Shown here in pieces: positions 1-13,000 of a stretch of DNA of 64,000 nucleotides; the first letter of the stretch is position 1; the number at the start of each line of letters is the position of its first letter. Position numbers and translations under genes: made by a program. The notes under the pieces are model-generated. The model had not been told where the DNA came from. It was given only the letters and a program-made list of their open reading frames with translations, and made no database searches. The stretch is taken from contig WHVY01000003.1 in assembly GCA_022266195.1 (NCBI GenBank), positions 8,990,001 to 9,054,000 of the forward strand, written 5' to 3'. Source of the DNA: Tetranychus cinnabarinus (lineage: Eukaryota; Arthropoda; Arachnida; Trombidiformes; Tetranychidae).

Positions 1-28
1 ATTCATATGAAAGATAATGTAAACTTAC

Positions 29-71
29 CATAGATTGGCCGCAGCCGTCTTTCATTGAATAAATTGATCAT
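29..71 (-). CDS. NAA25: NAA25-like, first coding exon (NatB acetyltransferase auxiliary subunit), partial
   Basis: On the minus strand an ATG at 71-69 opens a 14-codon exon reading MINLFNERRLRPIY plus one base, followed at once by a good donor (G/GTAAGT, 28-23). The segment NERRLRPIY, with an Asp completed across the splice, matches the start of NAA25/Mdm20/psidin, the non-catalytic subunit that anchors NatB to ribosomes for N-terminal acetylation of Met-Asp/Glu/Asn starts. The rest of the gene would lie left of the window. It follows the ARFGEF3-like locus on the same strand by about 300 bp. Identification rests on only about 10 residues of remembered family sequence, so it is plausible but not certain. 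Confidence 0.55.
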
Positions 72-369
72 TTTTGATTAGTTTTGATCCTAAATTTAAA
101 CAAAACAATAGATTTGGGGTGAAGTCAAATAGTAACCGAAGAAGCGAGAGCATTCAATACATCTTCTTCTACATTCTCATCAATTTTTCTTGGTGTCAGA
201 AGATGGCGCGGTCCAAGAGCCTGTTTCTTTTTACTTTCTTTGCAAATTTTTTACTCTCTTTTTCTCTTTCATTTCTCTTTCTTTTCATAATTAAAAATTA
301 AATCAACACAATAAATTTCAAAATTAGAAAAGGCTTTTTCGATTTATTTTCAATGTTTTTAATGTTATT
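72..369. other. Intergenic spacer with probable promoter of the NAA25-like gene
   Basis: AT-rich with pyrimidine-rich tracts (230-290 on the plus strand). No convincing coding frame: the 75-codon plus-strand frame here has no recognisable features. It must contain the 5' UTR and promoter of the leftward NAA25-like gene. Confidence 0.4.
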
Positions 370-3130
370 TTAATTGATTTTGATGATAAAATCAAGAGCA
401 GTATTGGCAAAAATATCCAAATTTTGTGTATTCAAGAAAGCTTCAAAGATATCCAGAATTACTCGTAATTGTCTAACTCGTTCAATCTGACGCTCCGATA
501 AATCATTAATAGAGTTTTGTTGAGAATTGATGGCAAATCCAGATTCAGGAAGCACAACTCCTCGAAAAGCTGCAAATAATGAGCGCCATCCTGATCTGAC
601 ATCTTCTCTGGACCCTTCAACAAAACCACAAATTGAACTGACAATCATCTCTTGAATATCGGAATCACATAACTCTAAAAGTAGAATCTTTTCGTAAGGA
701 ATGAAGAGAGCCTCGTTGAAATGGAAGTAATCTAATTCAGTGTGAATAGCCAAAATGGTTGAAATAATATCATTAACTGCTGATACAGCTGATTTACAGA
801 TAGTAATGTCAAATCTTTGACAATTGGAAGCTTCAATCAAGTGAGGAACCGCAAGTGCCCAACATCTCATGAAATGAATAAGTGGCCGGCCGGATTTACC
901 AATTCGTAAAAGGACATCACAGAAACGAGCGAACAATAAAGTACATGGAGATTTGTTTTTGGCTTTTTTAGAAAGTGCATTAATCTGACGACTAGAGTTT
1001 GAAATGAGAGCTTCAAGGAAAGCAAGAAGAGACTTGAGGTTCAACCGAGAAGTTGCTTCAGTAAAAAGACGATCCGAGAGGTGAGACAAGCATTCGAGTG
1101 ATCGTTCCAACAAAGAATCTACCAAAATTACATCGCCCTTTCTATCATTCTTTTCGTTTATAACGGCATTATTACATTGCTCCAAGCATTTGTTAACATC
1201 TGACTCAGTTTCCAATCCAAGAAAATTTGAAGATACATCAATCTGACTGAATTCAGGTAGCGGGTCATTTGATTGTTTTCTTGAACGAAGAAGAGAGCTA
1301 AGTCTGCTTTTAAGTGGCTTCTTGGTTCTAGAAGAGAAATATTCATTCTCTAATTCGCTTATAAAGGTACAACTTTGAAACATATAGTCCCAACAAGCCT
1401 CACAGTGAGTTGCTATTTGTAATCCAGCAGTTAACATTGATCGAAGACTTAACACCTGAGAAACATGTGGAGAGATTGGAGTCTTTTTTGATTGATTTGA
1501 TTTTGCGCATTTATTTTCGATCCAAGTTTTTCTTTATCAATTTTCGACAATAGACTGGCTAGAATAGAGCGAGATAATAAATGAAAAATACCATTGCACC
1601 GAGATTGAAGGCCTAAAGCTATGCAAAGTTTTGAAGCCGTTTGTAGGGTGGCTAGACAGTTGATCATGATGCTCCTTCGCTCAGTATTGTCTTTCTCAGA
1701 ACCATGATTTAAAATCAGAAGAAAAGGAGATTGATTTGAAGAGTTGGCATCACTGGTAAAAATTGATTCCATAATTGAAATGATTGAATCCCAAAATGTA
1801 TCAAGAACACGTCTTGCAATTATTCGACCAACATTTTGACCATCATTCACTGGATTTGTTAGCTGTAAACTAGTTTGCGTCAATTTACGATAACCTGAAA
1901 GTTCATAGCTACCAGGAGTATCACTATCACCATCAATATCTGAAACATAAACAAGATTAGAAACAATTAAGTATTTATTTATCCTGATTGCAAGTCTTTT
2001 CAAGTGCAAGTATCATTTTTACCTCTTATCATGTTAATTAGAGCAGTATTATTAGATGATGAATACATGTATCCAGAGTCACCTAAAGATTATTAGCTAA
2101 TATCTGCTGATACAGTTCGGCTAACCAAGTTGATGATAGATAGACCAAGACTCCACTATTATAAATATCATCAATGAATTCCTGTTCAGTAATCGGTGGA
2201 TTAATTTGCTTCGATTCATTGTAATAGTTGCTTTTATCAATCTCAGGTTAAGGGATAAAGCAGAGTAAACAGCCAAGTAAACGCCGTCTCCATTTATGAT
2301 TAAGGGGTCACTTGATGATTCGATGATTGTCTTGCGTTTCTCCCAAACAGCTGCAAGAATGAAAAAATTAATAATCAGAATCAGAAAATATCAAATGAAA
2401 AGAAATAAAAGTGCAGATGCTTACCTTTACAGAAATTGGAAGAAAATTTTTGCAGTGCATTGTCAATTTGAATACTATTTTTCATTGCCAATAATTCGGG
2501 TAAAATTTGAGTCAAATCTTTAATTATATCACGGGCATTTTCACGCTCTTGATTGTTAAGTAAATCGTGACAGTTTAAGATGGTTTGATGGCGTTCATTC
2601 TCTTCTCTCACTTCCGAAATAATCTTGCTTCGATATTTAGAAAGTTCATAATCCTGATCATCTTCATTTTTGCCATCAAAAACACTGTCAAGATTCTTGT
2701 TCTCAATGATTGAGATTTCATCATTAGCATATTCATCACAGTTGGGCTCATCAAGGGCACATTGAGAACCAAGTAAACTAATAGATTGTTTTAAAGAGGT
2801 ACCTTCGTCGTTAACAAAAATTTCATCTCCATCTGCTTCATAATCATCGAGTTGACCATCACTCTGAACTTCATCCTGAGAATGGCCCATGATTTCCTTC
2901 AGTTTATTTTTGAATGTAGTCATTTTTAGATTATCGTAATCTTCTTGTATCAATGTAGAATCAATAATTCTGCAAAGATAAAGCATAAATTAAATTAATA
3001 GAAAAAAAATAAAGCAATATTTTTCAACTTACATCTTAATCAAATTTAAATCTTGATTGGTACATGACAACTGGTTTTGTGATTTGATGGTGGTACACAA
3101 TTTAATAGTGCACTGAGCGTCTTTAAACAA
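370..3130 (-). pseudogene. ARFGEF3: ARFGEF3/BIG3-like gene, central part only, with frame breaks
   Basis: Minus-strand exons, in transcript order: 3130-3033, 2969-2425, about 2350-2023 (with frame breaks) and 1939-370, with consensus splice borders (for example donor after 2425, acceptor before 1939). The products match BIG3/ARFGEF3, a Sec7-family relative of the Arf-GEFs BIG1/BIG2. Landmarks are an acidic region, then a stretch ending NALQKFSSNFCKG, a degenerate Sec7 segment (GVYLAVYSALSLNLRLI), and an HDS1 segment (FHFNEALFIPYEKILLLELCD, then DVRSGWRSLFAAFRGV). The frame is broken three times, each time consistent with one missing base in a homopolymer: near 2246 (A run), near 2084 (T run) and near 1527-1531. 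It stops at 370, where family members continue for roughly another 900 residues, and no N-terminal exons are visible before 3130. This is either a truncated, decaying copy or an assembly with homopolymer errors; the missing ends favour a pseudogene. Confidence 0.65.
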
Positions 3131-4025
3131 CTAGAGAAGATATTAGAAAAGAATGGAGCAAAATTATGAGGAATCATTTCATGATACACAAAAAACAACG
3201 AAGAGGCTATGATGTTATACTAGAAATAAGTGAGTTAATAATAAAAGCAGCCTGGCTTTCACATTGAAAGTTTCTGGTTTAAGAGGGGAAAAAGTGCCCC
3301 TTTCAATGCGCAGTAAGCTAAAAAAGGAACGATGTCATTTCGAAGCGAGCGCTTTGTTTTGGATTAACTTACAGCAGTTGAATGAATATTTGTGCATGAA
3401 TTAATGATTCAAATTATCATGTTCAACACTTTCTTCAAATATTACAAATTTTTGAGGAACAAAATATCCTCTCAAAATGAAATTTCATCTGTATGACTCA
3501 CAATTAAGGTAAGGTTGATCTTATATTTCAGGTAACAAGTTGACTTAATTGGAAATATGTTACATTGTTTCCGATTTCACTTATATTAGTCTCTTGGTAA
3601 AGCGTTTGATGAATGGAAAGATTAAAGGTTAAAATAGTTTTATAACGTTTCAAAGCTTTGGAGATAGATTGGTCTGAAAAAGTTTGACTGACAATTTGTC
3701 TGTGAATTTGTTTGACTAAAAATGTTTATGATTCAATTAAATTTTAAAATAATACATGATAAACTAAAAAGTGAATAAAGGCAACAATCTTCTTTATACT
3801 AGTAATTGCGATTAATCCTCAAAACCGGAGATTTTTAGGAATCTCGAGTGAAGTTGATTCCTTAAAATTAAGATCTCAATTTTTTTATTGCAATTGCGAA
3901 TGTATCTCAATCTACTGCTGACATCTATGTGAGCTACAAAAAAATAATATCTAATGAAGTTTTCAACATTTTGGATACAAACACTAGACTCAAGGAGAAC
4001 TGTAGTTTAAGCGTTTAATTATAAA
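3131..4025. other. Spacer: unassigned sequence, then the 5' flank of F-box copy 1
   Basis: 3131-3597 shows nothing I can assign apart from a small inverted repeat around 3262-3310. From about 3598 the sequence matches the blocks that precede other F-box copies (compare 21096 and 24257): an 'AAGCGTTT(T)GATGAATGG' block, a stretch around 'GGAGATAGATTGGTCTGA', and the conserved block ending 'CTGACATCTATG' at 3929. The array's left breakpoint is therefore near 3598. Confidence 0.6.
3908..3929 (+). promoter_or_regulatory. Conserved 5' flank block, class A (13 copies in the array)
   Basis: A block containing CTACTGCTGACATCTATG lies about 97-150 bp before the start codon of 13 F-box copies: 3908, 14601, 17926, 21383, 24641, 28396, 31041, 33503, 38998, 45688, 52798, 55439 and 59000. 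Copies 9, 11 and 13 lack it and carry another block. It is seldom interrupted although surrounding flank has many indels. It could be a core promoter, a transcript start region or merely shared ancestry. Confidence 0.45.
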
Positions 4026-7000
4026 ATGTTGATCAACGAAATTCCCGATGATTGTTTACTCGCCATTTTTGATTATATGAACAACATGTACGATTTATTA
4101 AACTGTTATAAGGGTAAGTACCAATCATGCTTCTTGTGTCATAAAATTCATCTATTTCCCTAGTAAGAAGTTTTATGTCAGACTACATGTAAATGGAAAA
4201 ACCATTTTGAGTTTACCAGGAGCAGATTTAACCAAAGATTAAAGCATAAGATACAGCAATTGAGAGGTTTTGAGGATAGTAAGGGACAATGCCCACCCCA
4301 AGCGCTAGTAGTAGTATTTACAGTGCATTTATTATTATTATTTTGTTGTTACTTTTGGCTCTTTCTTTTTCTCTTTCTTTTGGCTCTTTCCTTTCTTTCT
4401 GGGTATTTTTTCGGCAAAATTACAAGTAAGGGTTCTTTTTTGATCGTTTTTTTTTGAGTATTTTGGCCGAAATTTTGATTAATTTAATATATTAAACTAT
4501 TTTATTAGATTTTTATTCAATTCCCAAGGGAAAAACTTTACAATATTGTAACTTAGAAAAATTTTCAATGCATTTTAGGCGGTCAATTTAATTTAGTATT
4601 TTTATTAGAAATTAAATTAATCAACAATGGGTACAATTTTTATTATTAATCATTATATTACAATTAAATTAACTTTATTATTAACAGTGGTAAAACGCTG
4701 TGTCATTATCGGGTGCAAAACCAGCACGAATGATAAAGTTGGACTTTTCCATTTTCCGACAAAAGTAGAATTGCGTGAACGATGGCTGGACAGTATTCGG
4801 AATGGTTTACCCAGGGAATTTGACTCCAATAATTTGAAGTCCAAACTTGTCTGTGGTTGCCATTTCCCAGCATCTTCTATATACCAGGCCGGAAATATGA
4901 GAAAGTTGGTAAATGGAGCCATTCCAAAGCGGATCCCATTCAGGATTGTTGAGCGGGCGAAGGTAACCAAGGCAAATGAGTTGGTAAGCTTGAGAGCAAA
5001 AGTCAAAAGACTTGAAAATCAACTGCTGAAATTGAGGACTGATCCTGATCCTAGTTTCATTTTCACTCATAGAAGTAAATTAAAAAAATACATGGATGAA
5101 GATTCATACACTCTATTTGATAGTTGTGTTTTGAATTTTACAAAGCGACCTCATGGTCGCAGGCACAGTTATCAAACAAAGAAGCTAGCGAACAAAATAT
5201 ACCATCAGTCCAAGCAGGCTTTTAGGATGATTCAGCCTATTTTTGCTCTTCCGTCTTTCCGTACCATTGATAGATTTAGCTCCGATGATTTTTCTGTGAC
5301 TGGTATCTCGAAAGATACTGAATTAACTCTCCGACGTCATGCTACCAGGCTAGCTGAGTCTGATAAGTATTGTGTCATCAGCTTTGATGAAACTGATATC
5401 AAACCAGGTTTCACATATTTACCAAGAAGAGATGTAGTTTGTGGTTATGTTGATATGGGTAAACATGGAAGATTAGCTAGAGAAGCAAAAGGAACGCTTG
5501 TTTTCGGCTTGAGAGGTATAAATGAAAGGTGGAAGCAGGTGATTTGTTATTATTTTGTAGCTAAAACGGGTTTTACTGCTATTCATTTGAAAAGAATCTT
5601 TGAGGATATTTTAGGAACAGTTTTCAATGCAGGTTATAATGTGGTTGCGTCAGTTTGCGATGGTGATGGCAAAAATCGTTCTCTTTGTAGTGCATTGAAT
5701 GTTGATCCCAACAATTCACAATTGCAATTTGAAGGGAAAATAATCCATTTCCTTTTTGATGTTCCTCACATATTGAAACTGATACGCAACCACTGCATGA
5801 CCAAGAAAGTCTTTGTTAAAATCGGAGAGCACGAAGGTACTTTTGAATGGAATGATGTGCTGATGCACCTCGAACCAATGGTTAGTAGCAATGGTATTCT
5901 GAAACAGTGTTACAAATTAACGAAAAAGCATTTGAATCCAGTTGGCTATGAGAAAATGAAAGTGAGGTACGCAACGCAAATGTTTTCTCACACAGTGGGA
6001 ACATCTTTTATATTTGCTGCAGAGATATTAAAGGTTCGTCCAGAAAAAAATTTATTGATAGGGCATCTATTCAAGAGCCTTGATAAACTTTTTGATATCT
6101 TGAATTCTTCCTCTCTTTCGCAGCAAAGAGGAAAGCCTTGGAAAACAGCCCTCAGGAAAGACGATGATAATACAGATTATCTGAAGTATTTTCTGGAGCT
6201 GATTGAGAATAAATATTCTGCGAAAGACCTTTTCAGGCTCTTTCGAATGATATAAGTTTCATTAAATTAAACTTAATGATTCCTCTAAAATTAACCAAAA
6301 CATGATATTTCCTTAATTCTCATATTAATTAATGATTTTCTTGAGTCATTCAAATCCGACTCATATTACTAATTGTCACTAACTAAGATCATCTTCAGAA
6401 TACAATTATTAACTTAACCCTTCGCAGTGTGCTTCACAAATGTCCAACTTAGCTTTAAAAAGCTCAAACATAATTACTTCATTTTTCCTCTCAATACTTT
6501 CTCCTTAACTTATCCTTTCACTAAACCAGTTTTTACTTCAATAACATAAAGGTCATCTTACAAATGTCTTTGTAATGAAAATGTCAGTTAAAAAGTAAAT
6601 TTGAATCTTCTCTTAAAAATAAGAGTTAACCTTAACCCAATAACAGTTGTGATGTAGACCCAGAGAAGTAAACTTGTAAACCTTTCTTTACGTTCAATAA
6701 ATTTTTTGCCTCAAACCAACAGGTTATGGGCCCAGCTCGTTTTTTGTTAAACTTGTTTGTTGCTGTGTTAAGCTTTGCTTATTGTGTTTAACTACATATT
6801 TTCATCTTAAAATTACGTTCATCTTCAAAGCTTCATCTTGTGCTAAGCACTTAAATTTTCTTACTTATTTATATTGAATTTGAATTATTCAATTGTGTGT
6901 TTTATCGTTACAATTAAAATTGTCATCTTAACAAAATGACTGAACGTGAATTTAATATCGTCAAACTGGATGAACTCAACTATCCACTGTGGAAGATAAA

Positions 7001-10000
7001 TGTTGAACGTATTGCTGCATCCAAAGGAGGATTGGATATTTTATTAGGCAAAGAGCCATGTCCTGAACCATTGCCACTGGAAGAAGGTGAAGTCGAGTCG
7101 AGAGAACATGCTGCTCGAACGAAGCAAATTGATCAATGGAAGAGGAAAGATGCCACCATTGCAACCATCATGACTTCTTCGATACCTGTAAGTATTGTTA
7201 ATTTAATTACTGCTTGTAAGACATCAGCCCAAATGTACTCAAATATTTTAGATTATAAAGAACAACGAGCAACTCAGAATGTTTGGCATCACAAAAGAAA
7301 ATTATCCGAATTGAAATTTACCTCATCACATACTGTTCTCAGTTACTTTAATCAGCTTGAAACAATTACTCAGCAACTGTTCGCGTTAGGAGTAAAAGTA
7401 GATGAAAACGAATTGATATTGAAAGTTCTTGATGATTTACCTTCAGATTATGAAGTGTTTAAAGAAAGTGTTGAATGCAAAATTATTGAAGGTGTTCAAA
7501 TTAAGTTATCGGTAATGAAACAAAATTTGCTTTTGGTTGAGAAGCGCATTAATAATAAAACAAAATCTGGTGAAGCTTTAATGGTAAAATCTAATGTCGT
7601 GAATGCAAGACCACGAATTAAAATTTGTAACGAATGTGGTGGTAAAGGTCATATTGCTAAGTATTGTCGGAAGTCAGCAAATTACAGAAACAATTACGGT
7701 CACAAAAATAACTTTAACAATAATAATTATCAAAGAAATGGTTATAACAATAATTACAACAGTAATAGAAACAATTTCCGATTTTCAAACAGATTCAACA
7801 ACAACAACAATTACAATAAAAATTTCAATAATAATCATGGTAATAACAATAATAACAATACTAATTCAAACAGTAACTTCAGTAATAATAACAACAGCAG
7901 TAATAATCGGTTTGCAAGCAGCAATAGCTACAATCGGAATAATTACTCGAACAGAGAGAGAAATATAAATCAAAATTACAGAGGTCAAAACAGAAACAAT
8001 AATTTTGCTAATAACATTCAACCTAATCAACAAAATAACTTTACCTCTAATTCAGAGTCTGATTCAAACAGAAATAATGAAAACGCTCCAATCAACAATA
8101 CTTCTCAAAATAACTCTGAAAATTTTAATTTTGCTTATTGTCACAACTCCAATGCTTATAATGACTTAGAATGGTTAATGGATACAGGAGCTTCTTTTCA
8201 CATTACCGGAAATATTAATAACTTTATTAGTTTGTCTGATTTGAATGAACCAATTGAACTTACGATTGGTAATGGTAGTAAGGTTCAAGCAATTGCTAAA
8301 GGTGATGTCTTAGTTGATAGCTTCAATGGTGAAAAATGGATTCGCGGTAAATTGACTGATGTTTTATTCGTACCAAATTTTGGTCGATTCAATTTATTTT
8401 CTTGGGTTCAAACAATGCAAAAGAATTATAAATTAATTTCTTCGCGATTCAGTTCAGAAATTTACGACCCTGAAACAGAACAAATAATTACTAAAATTGA
8501 TACCGTTGGTAACTCAATGTGGATGAGAATGAGAACAGTGAGAAATGAAAATAATTTTATAATGTTAACTAACAACTTCTCATTAATGGATTGGCATGAA
8601 AGACTAGCTCACATCAATGTTCATAAAATAATTGAGATGTCGCGAAATAAAGTTTTACCACCAATAAAAGGTGATGTTAATGTGAATGAGTTTACCTGTG
8701 AGAGTTGTTTGAAAGGTAAATTTGCAAGGAAACCTTTCAAATCTAAACCGAAAAGAGATTTCAATGTTGGTGAGTCATTCCATTGTGACTTGCAAGGTCC
8801 AATGGAAGTTGATTCATTGTCAGGCTCGAGATTCGCCTTAGTTATTAAAGATGAATGTTCATCATTCCGAAGTCTATTTTTTCTCAAACAAAAGTCTGAT
8901 ACATTTTCCTCATTAGAAACTTACATTAGGTTCGCTGAGAAATGTACTGGTAATCAAGTTAAAATAATGAGAAGCGATAATGGTGGTGAATTTATTGATT
9001 CAAGGGTAAAAGATTTACTCAATTCAAAATCAATTAAACACGAACTTTCAGCACCTTATTGTCCACAACAAAACGGCCTAATAGAGCGAGAAAACAGAAC
9101 AATTACTGAAGCAGCAAGAACAATGTTATTAGGAGCAAATCTTCCTAAATTTTTATGGCCTGAATCAATGCACACAGCTGCTTACATCTTGAATATTGTT
9201 CCTAATAAAAAGATAAATAATGTTTCCTCATTCGAGCTTTGGTACAAAAAGAAACCAACCTACAATCATTTACATGTTTTTGGTTGTGTAGTTTATGGTA
9301 AGCTTAATGCTTCATTTTGTAAGAAATGGGATCCAAAATCTAAAAAGTATATATTTGTTGGTTACACAGATACCACAAGTAACTTTAAGGTTTTTGATCC
9401 AACAAGAAATTTCGTTACAGTAATTAGAGACGCTAAATTTTTAGATAATCAGTGTGATGCTCAAGAAGCTATTGACCAAGTAATGAATGAACAAACTAAT
9501 GACTTCGAGGAAATCGTCAGATATAACAGAGAAATTGAAACAAATGAAAATGATAAAAATAATGAAGCAGTTGAAAAAGAGAATGATAATAATGAAATTG
9601 AGAAAGAAAATGTTGCTCAAATTGCACATGAAATTGTTCACGAAAATGATGAACCAAATACCTACAATGAAGCGATGAATAGTGTTAACCGAAATCAATG
9701 GTACAAGGCAATGTTAGAAGAGTTAAATTCACTGAAACAAAATAATGTTTTTGAACTTGTTGACTTACCTGAAGATAAAAGTCCAATTGATTGTCGTTGG
9801 GTCTTCCGAATTAAAAGAAAAATTGATGGATCTATTGATAGATTCAAAGCGAGATTAGTTGCTCGCGGTTATGCTCAGAAATCAGGAATTGATTATTTTG
9901 AAACTTTTAGTCCTGTTGCTCGATACGATTCCATTCGAGCCATCCTCGCCATTACCTGTCAATACAAAATGTTCCTTGTTCAGTTTGATGTTAAGACAGC

Positions 10001-13000
10001 TTTTCTTTACGGTAAACTTGAAGAAGATATTTACATGAACCATCCTCCTGGTTTCGAATCTAATCCTAATAAAATACTTAAATTAAAACGCGGCCTTTAT
10101 GGTCTGAAACAAGCTCCTCGACAATGGAATGCTAGAATTAATGAATTTTTGTTGAAGTTATCATTTAAACAAAGTATTGCTGACAATTGTGTTTACTCAA
10201 AATCCGATGGAAACAATTTAATTATTGTAGTAATTTATGTCGATGATGGTCTCATTTCAAGTACCTCTGAATCTGAGTTAATTAATTTTTCAAATGCATT
10301 GAAAACCGAGTTTGAAATTAAAATACATTCACCTGAAATATTTGTCGGAATGGAGATTATTCAATCTCCTGATCGATCTAAAATTTCAATCAAACAATCT
10401 TATTACATCAAAGAGTTACTGAAAAGATTTAACATGTTTGACTGTAAACCAGTCTCTACTCCAGGTGACACGAACATTAAATTACTTCCCTCTGAAACTG
10501 AATCCGATCCAAAAATTCCATATCAGGAAGCTGTCGGAGCTTTGCTTTATTTATCTATCATCAGTCGTCCTGATATTACATTTCAAATAAATAAAGCATC
10601 TCAATTTAATGTTAAACATAATGAAGAGCATTGGAAAGCAATTAAAAGAGTTTTTAGATATTTGAAAGGTACTGTTAATGTTGGTATTAGTTATTGTTAT
10701 TCACCTGATAATTTTGATTTGATCGGTTATGCCGATGCTGATTATGCTGCTGAGGTTGTTACCAGAAAATCAACATCAGGTTTTGTTGTTACCTTAGCAA
10801 AATCACCGATTTCTTGGTGTTCAAGACTACAAAGAAGTGTAGCTCAATCAACAACCGAAGCTGAATATGTTTCCATTGCTGAATGTATGAAAGATGTACT
10901 TTGGTACATTCAATTATTTAAAGATCTTTCGATCAACATTACATTACCAATAAAAATTATGAATGACAATCAAGGCGCGATATTATTAACCAGAAATAAT
11001 GTATTTCATCAACGAACCAAACACATTGACATTCGTTTTCACGCTATTCGCGATTATCAAGAACAAGGTTTTATTAAGATTTATTTCATTTCAACAAAAG
11101 ATCAACCTGCAGACATGTTAACCAAATCACTTTGCTCTCCATCCTTTAATCACTGCAAACAATTATTAAACATTTCATGATTTTCTTACTTTACTTTCAT
11201 TTGATGCACAAAACCATAACCGAACAAACATTCTGAGTACATGATGTTCATTTTTTACTTTGATATTAATATAATTTTTGATTTGAATTAACCTAAAAGC
11301 AGTAATTACAATTAACAATACATTTACCAATCAATGTAACTCATTTTATTATTTCATTCATTTTACTCATAACTATTTTTTGTAAGGACATGTGTGAAGC
11401 AAGGGAAGGTGTTGGTTGTAATCAGACCTCATGACTACAACAGATTCACTCTTAGAAGCATATTTATCATTAATTTCATTTAACCTTAAATTTTTCAATT
11501 TTTTTACTTTTTGGACTCAAACTCGGGTCATCATCTATTCATCAATAACATAATTTTCAACATTTATTTATATATCATTAGCTTCGTCTCTTCGAGCTCT
11601 AACTAATGATATATAATTGATTACTGTAACTTGATTCGATCTCTTAAAACATTAACTTGCCCGACGTCAAAAGTCTATGTATTCACATAGGGAATATAAT
11701 GGGTAAAGTCATCCTGGCGACCCCACTAAATTAACAGAATTAAACAACCGACAAAGACAATCAACATACCATTAGAAAGAGCATCTAAAATACTTTTAAT
11801 TAATATATTTTTCATGTCTGTAACTTCATCCAGTGTCGAGCTACAAACCGACATAATTTAACTTTCATGTTTTCTCAATAATATTGAATATTTCAAAGGA
11901 TCATCTTATTTCAAAGACAATTAATGTTTTCATCATTAACTCAGTACATCATTCGAAAGACCTTTTCAGGCTCTTTCGAATGATATAAGTTTCATTAAAT
12001 TAAACTTAATGATTCCTCTAAAATTAACCAAAACATGATATTTCCTTAATTCTCATATTAATTAATGATTTTCTTGAGTCATTCAAATCCGACTCATATT
12101 ACTAATTGTCACTAACTAAGATCATCTTCAGAATACAATTATTAACTTAACCCTTCGCAGTGTGCTTCACAAATGTCCAACTTAGCTTTAAAAAGCTCAA
12201 ACATAATTACTTCATTTTTCCTCTCAATACTTTCTCCTTAACTTATCCTTTCACTAAACCAGTTTTTACTTCAATAACATAAAGGTCATCTTACAAATGT
12301 CTTTGTAATGAAAATGTCAGTTAAAAAGTAAATTTGAATCTTCTCTTAAAAATAAGAGTTAACCTTAACCCAATAACAGTTGTGATGTAGACCCAGAGAA
12401 GTAAACTTGTAAACCTTTCTTTACGTTCAATAAATTTTTTGCCTCAAACCAACACCCCTTTGGACATTTTTCACTTTTTTAGCGTTTTTTCGCAATTTAT
12501 TTTTTCCCATTTTTCGTTTAAATATCTCAGCAATTAATTGAGATAATCAATTTTTGTTAAAAGCAAAAATGCATGAATATTGTAAGATGCTAAGTACCAA
12601 TATTCATCTCTGTGCGATAATCACATGAATTTCAATAAAATTAAAATCGACCCAAAACTGTATCCGGCCAACCATTTTTGTTCTCCAGTAACAAGAACAG
12701 TACAAAATTTTGCTCCATTCGCAATTCATTCGTCTGAATATGAAATAAGTTTGGTTTTGAAAGTATTATTACTTAATTTAGTAAAATTTAATTACAGTTT
12801 GCGTTAAATGGAACAATTTAATTGCTGTGCGGACTAAAAAATCTAAATATTTGATCGGTAAGATTCAAGTTTTATTAATGTTTCATGCTCATTGTAATCC
12901 ATTTCTTAATCACAGAAATTTATATTTTCAGATCAGTGTGGTTATTCATCTGATGCTGTTTCTTATGAAAACCGACGTTTGATTGATTCAACCTGTCTGA

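Larger units (their letters stand above)
6221..12454 (+). mobile_element. Ty1/copia LTR retrotransposon with truncated 5' LTR
   Basis: Contains a partial 5' LTR (6221-6721), a primer-binding site, one gag-pol frame, a polypurine tract and a full 3' LTR (11410-12454, TGTTGG...CCAACA). The 501 bp shared by the two LTRs look identical by eye, so insertion seems recent. The missing 544 bp of the 5' LTR and the absence of matching 5-bp target duplications show that the left end was lost after or during insertion next to the THAP fragment. Confidence 0.88.
4233..12690 (+). mobile_element. Composite transposon insertion inside intron 1 of F-box copy 1
   Basis: Intron sequence shared with other copies stops near 4232 ('CAGGAGCAGATTTAAC') and resumes near 12687 ('GTAACAAGAACAGTAC'). 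Between them lie a THAP transposase fragment, a copia retrotransposon and about 230 bp of unassigned filler (12455-12686). No target-site duplication joins the outer edges, so more than one event or a later deletion is implied. Confidence 0.7.

Noticed and set aside
74..301. 75-codon plus-strand frame with a Phe/Leu-rich end.
   Set aside because: Low-complexity pyrimidine tract, no splice or family support, in the promoter region of a minus-strand gene.
6243..6252. TG at 6248 as the start of the copia LTR, preceded by a target duplication.
   Set aside because: The bases before it are also in the 3' LTR; the true start is TGTTGG at 11410 after the polypurine tract, so the 5' LTR is truncated.
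7603..7968. 121-codon second frame within gag rich in I and T.
   Set aside because: Shadow of the Asn-codon-rich tract of the gag-pol frame.
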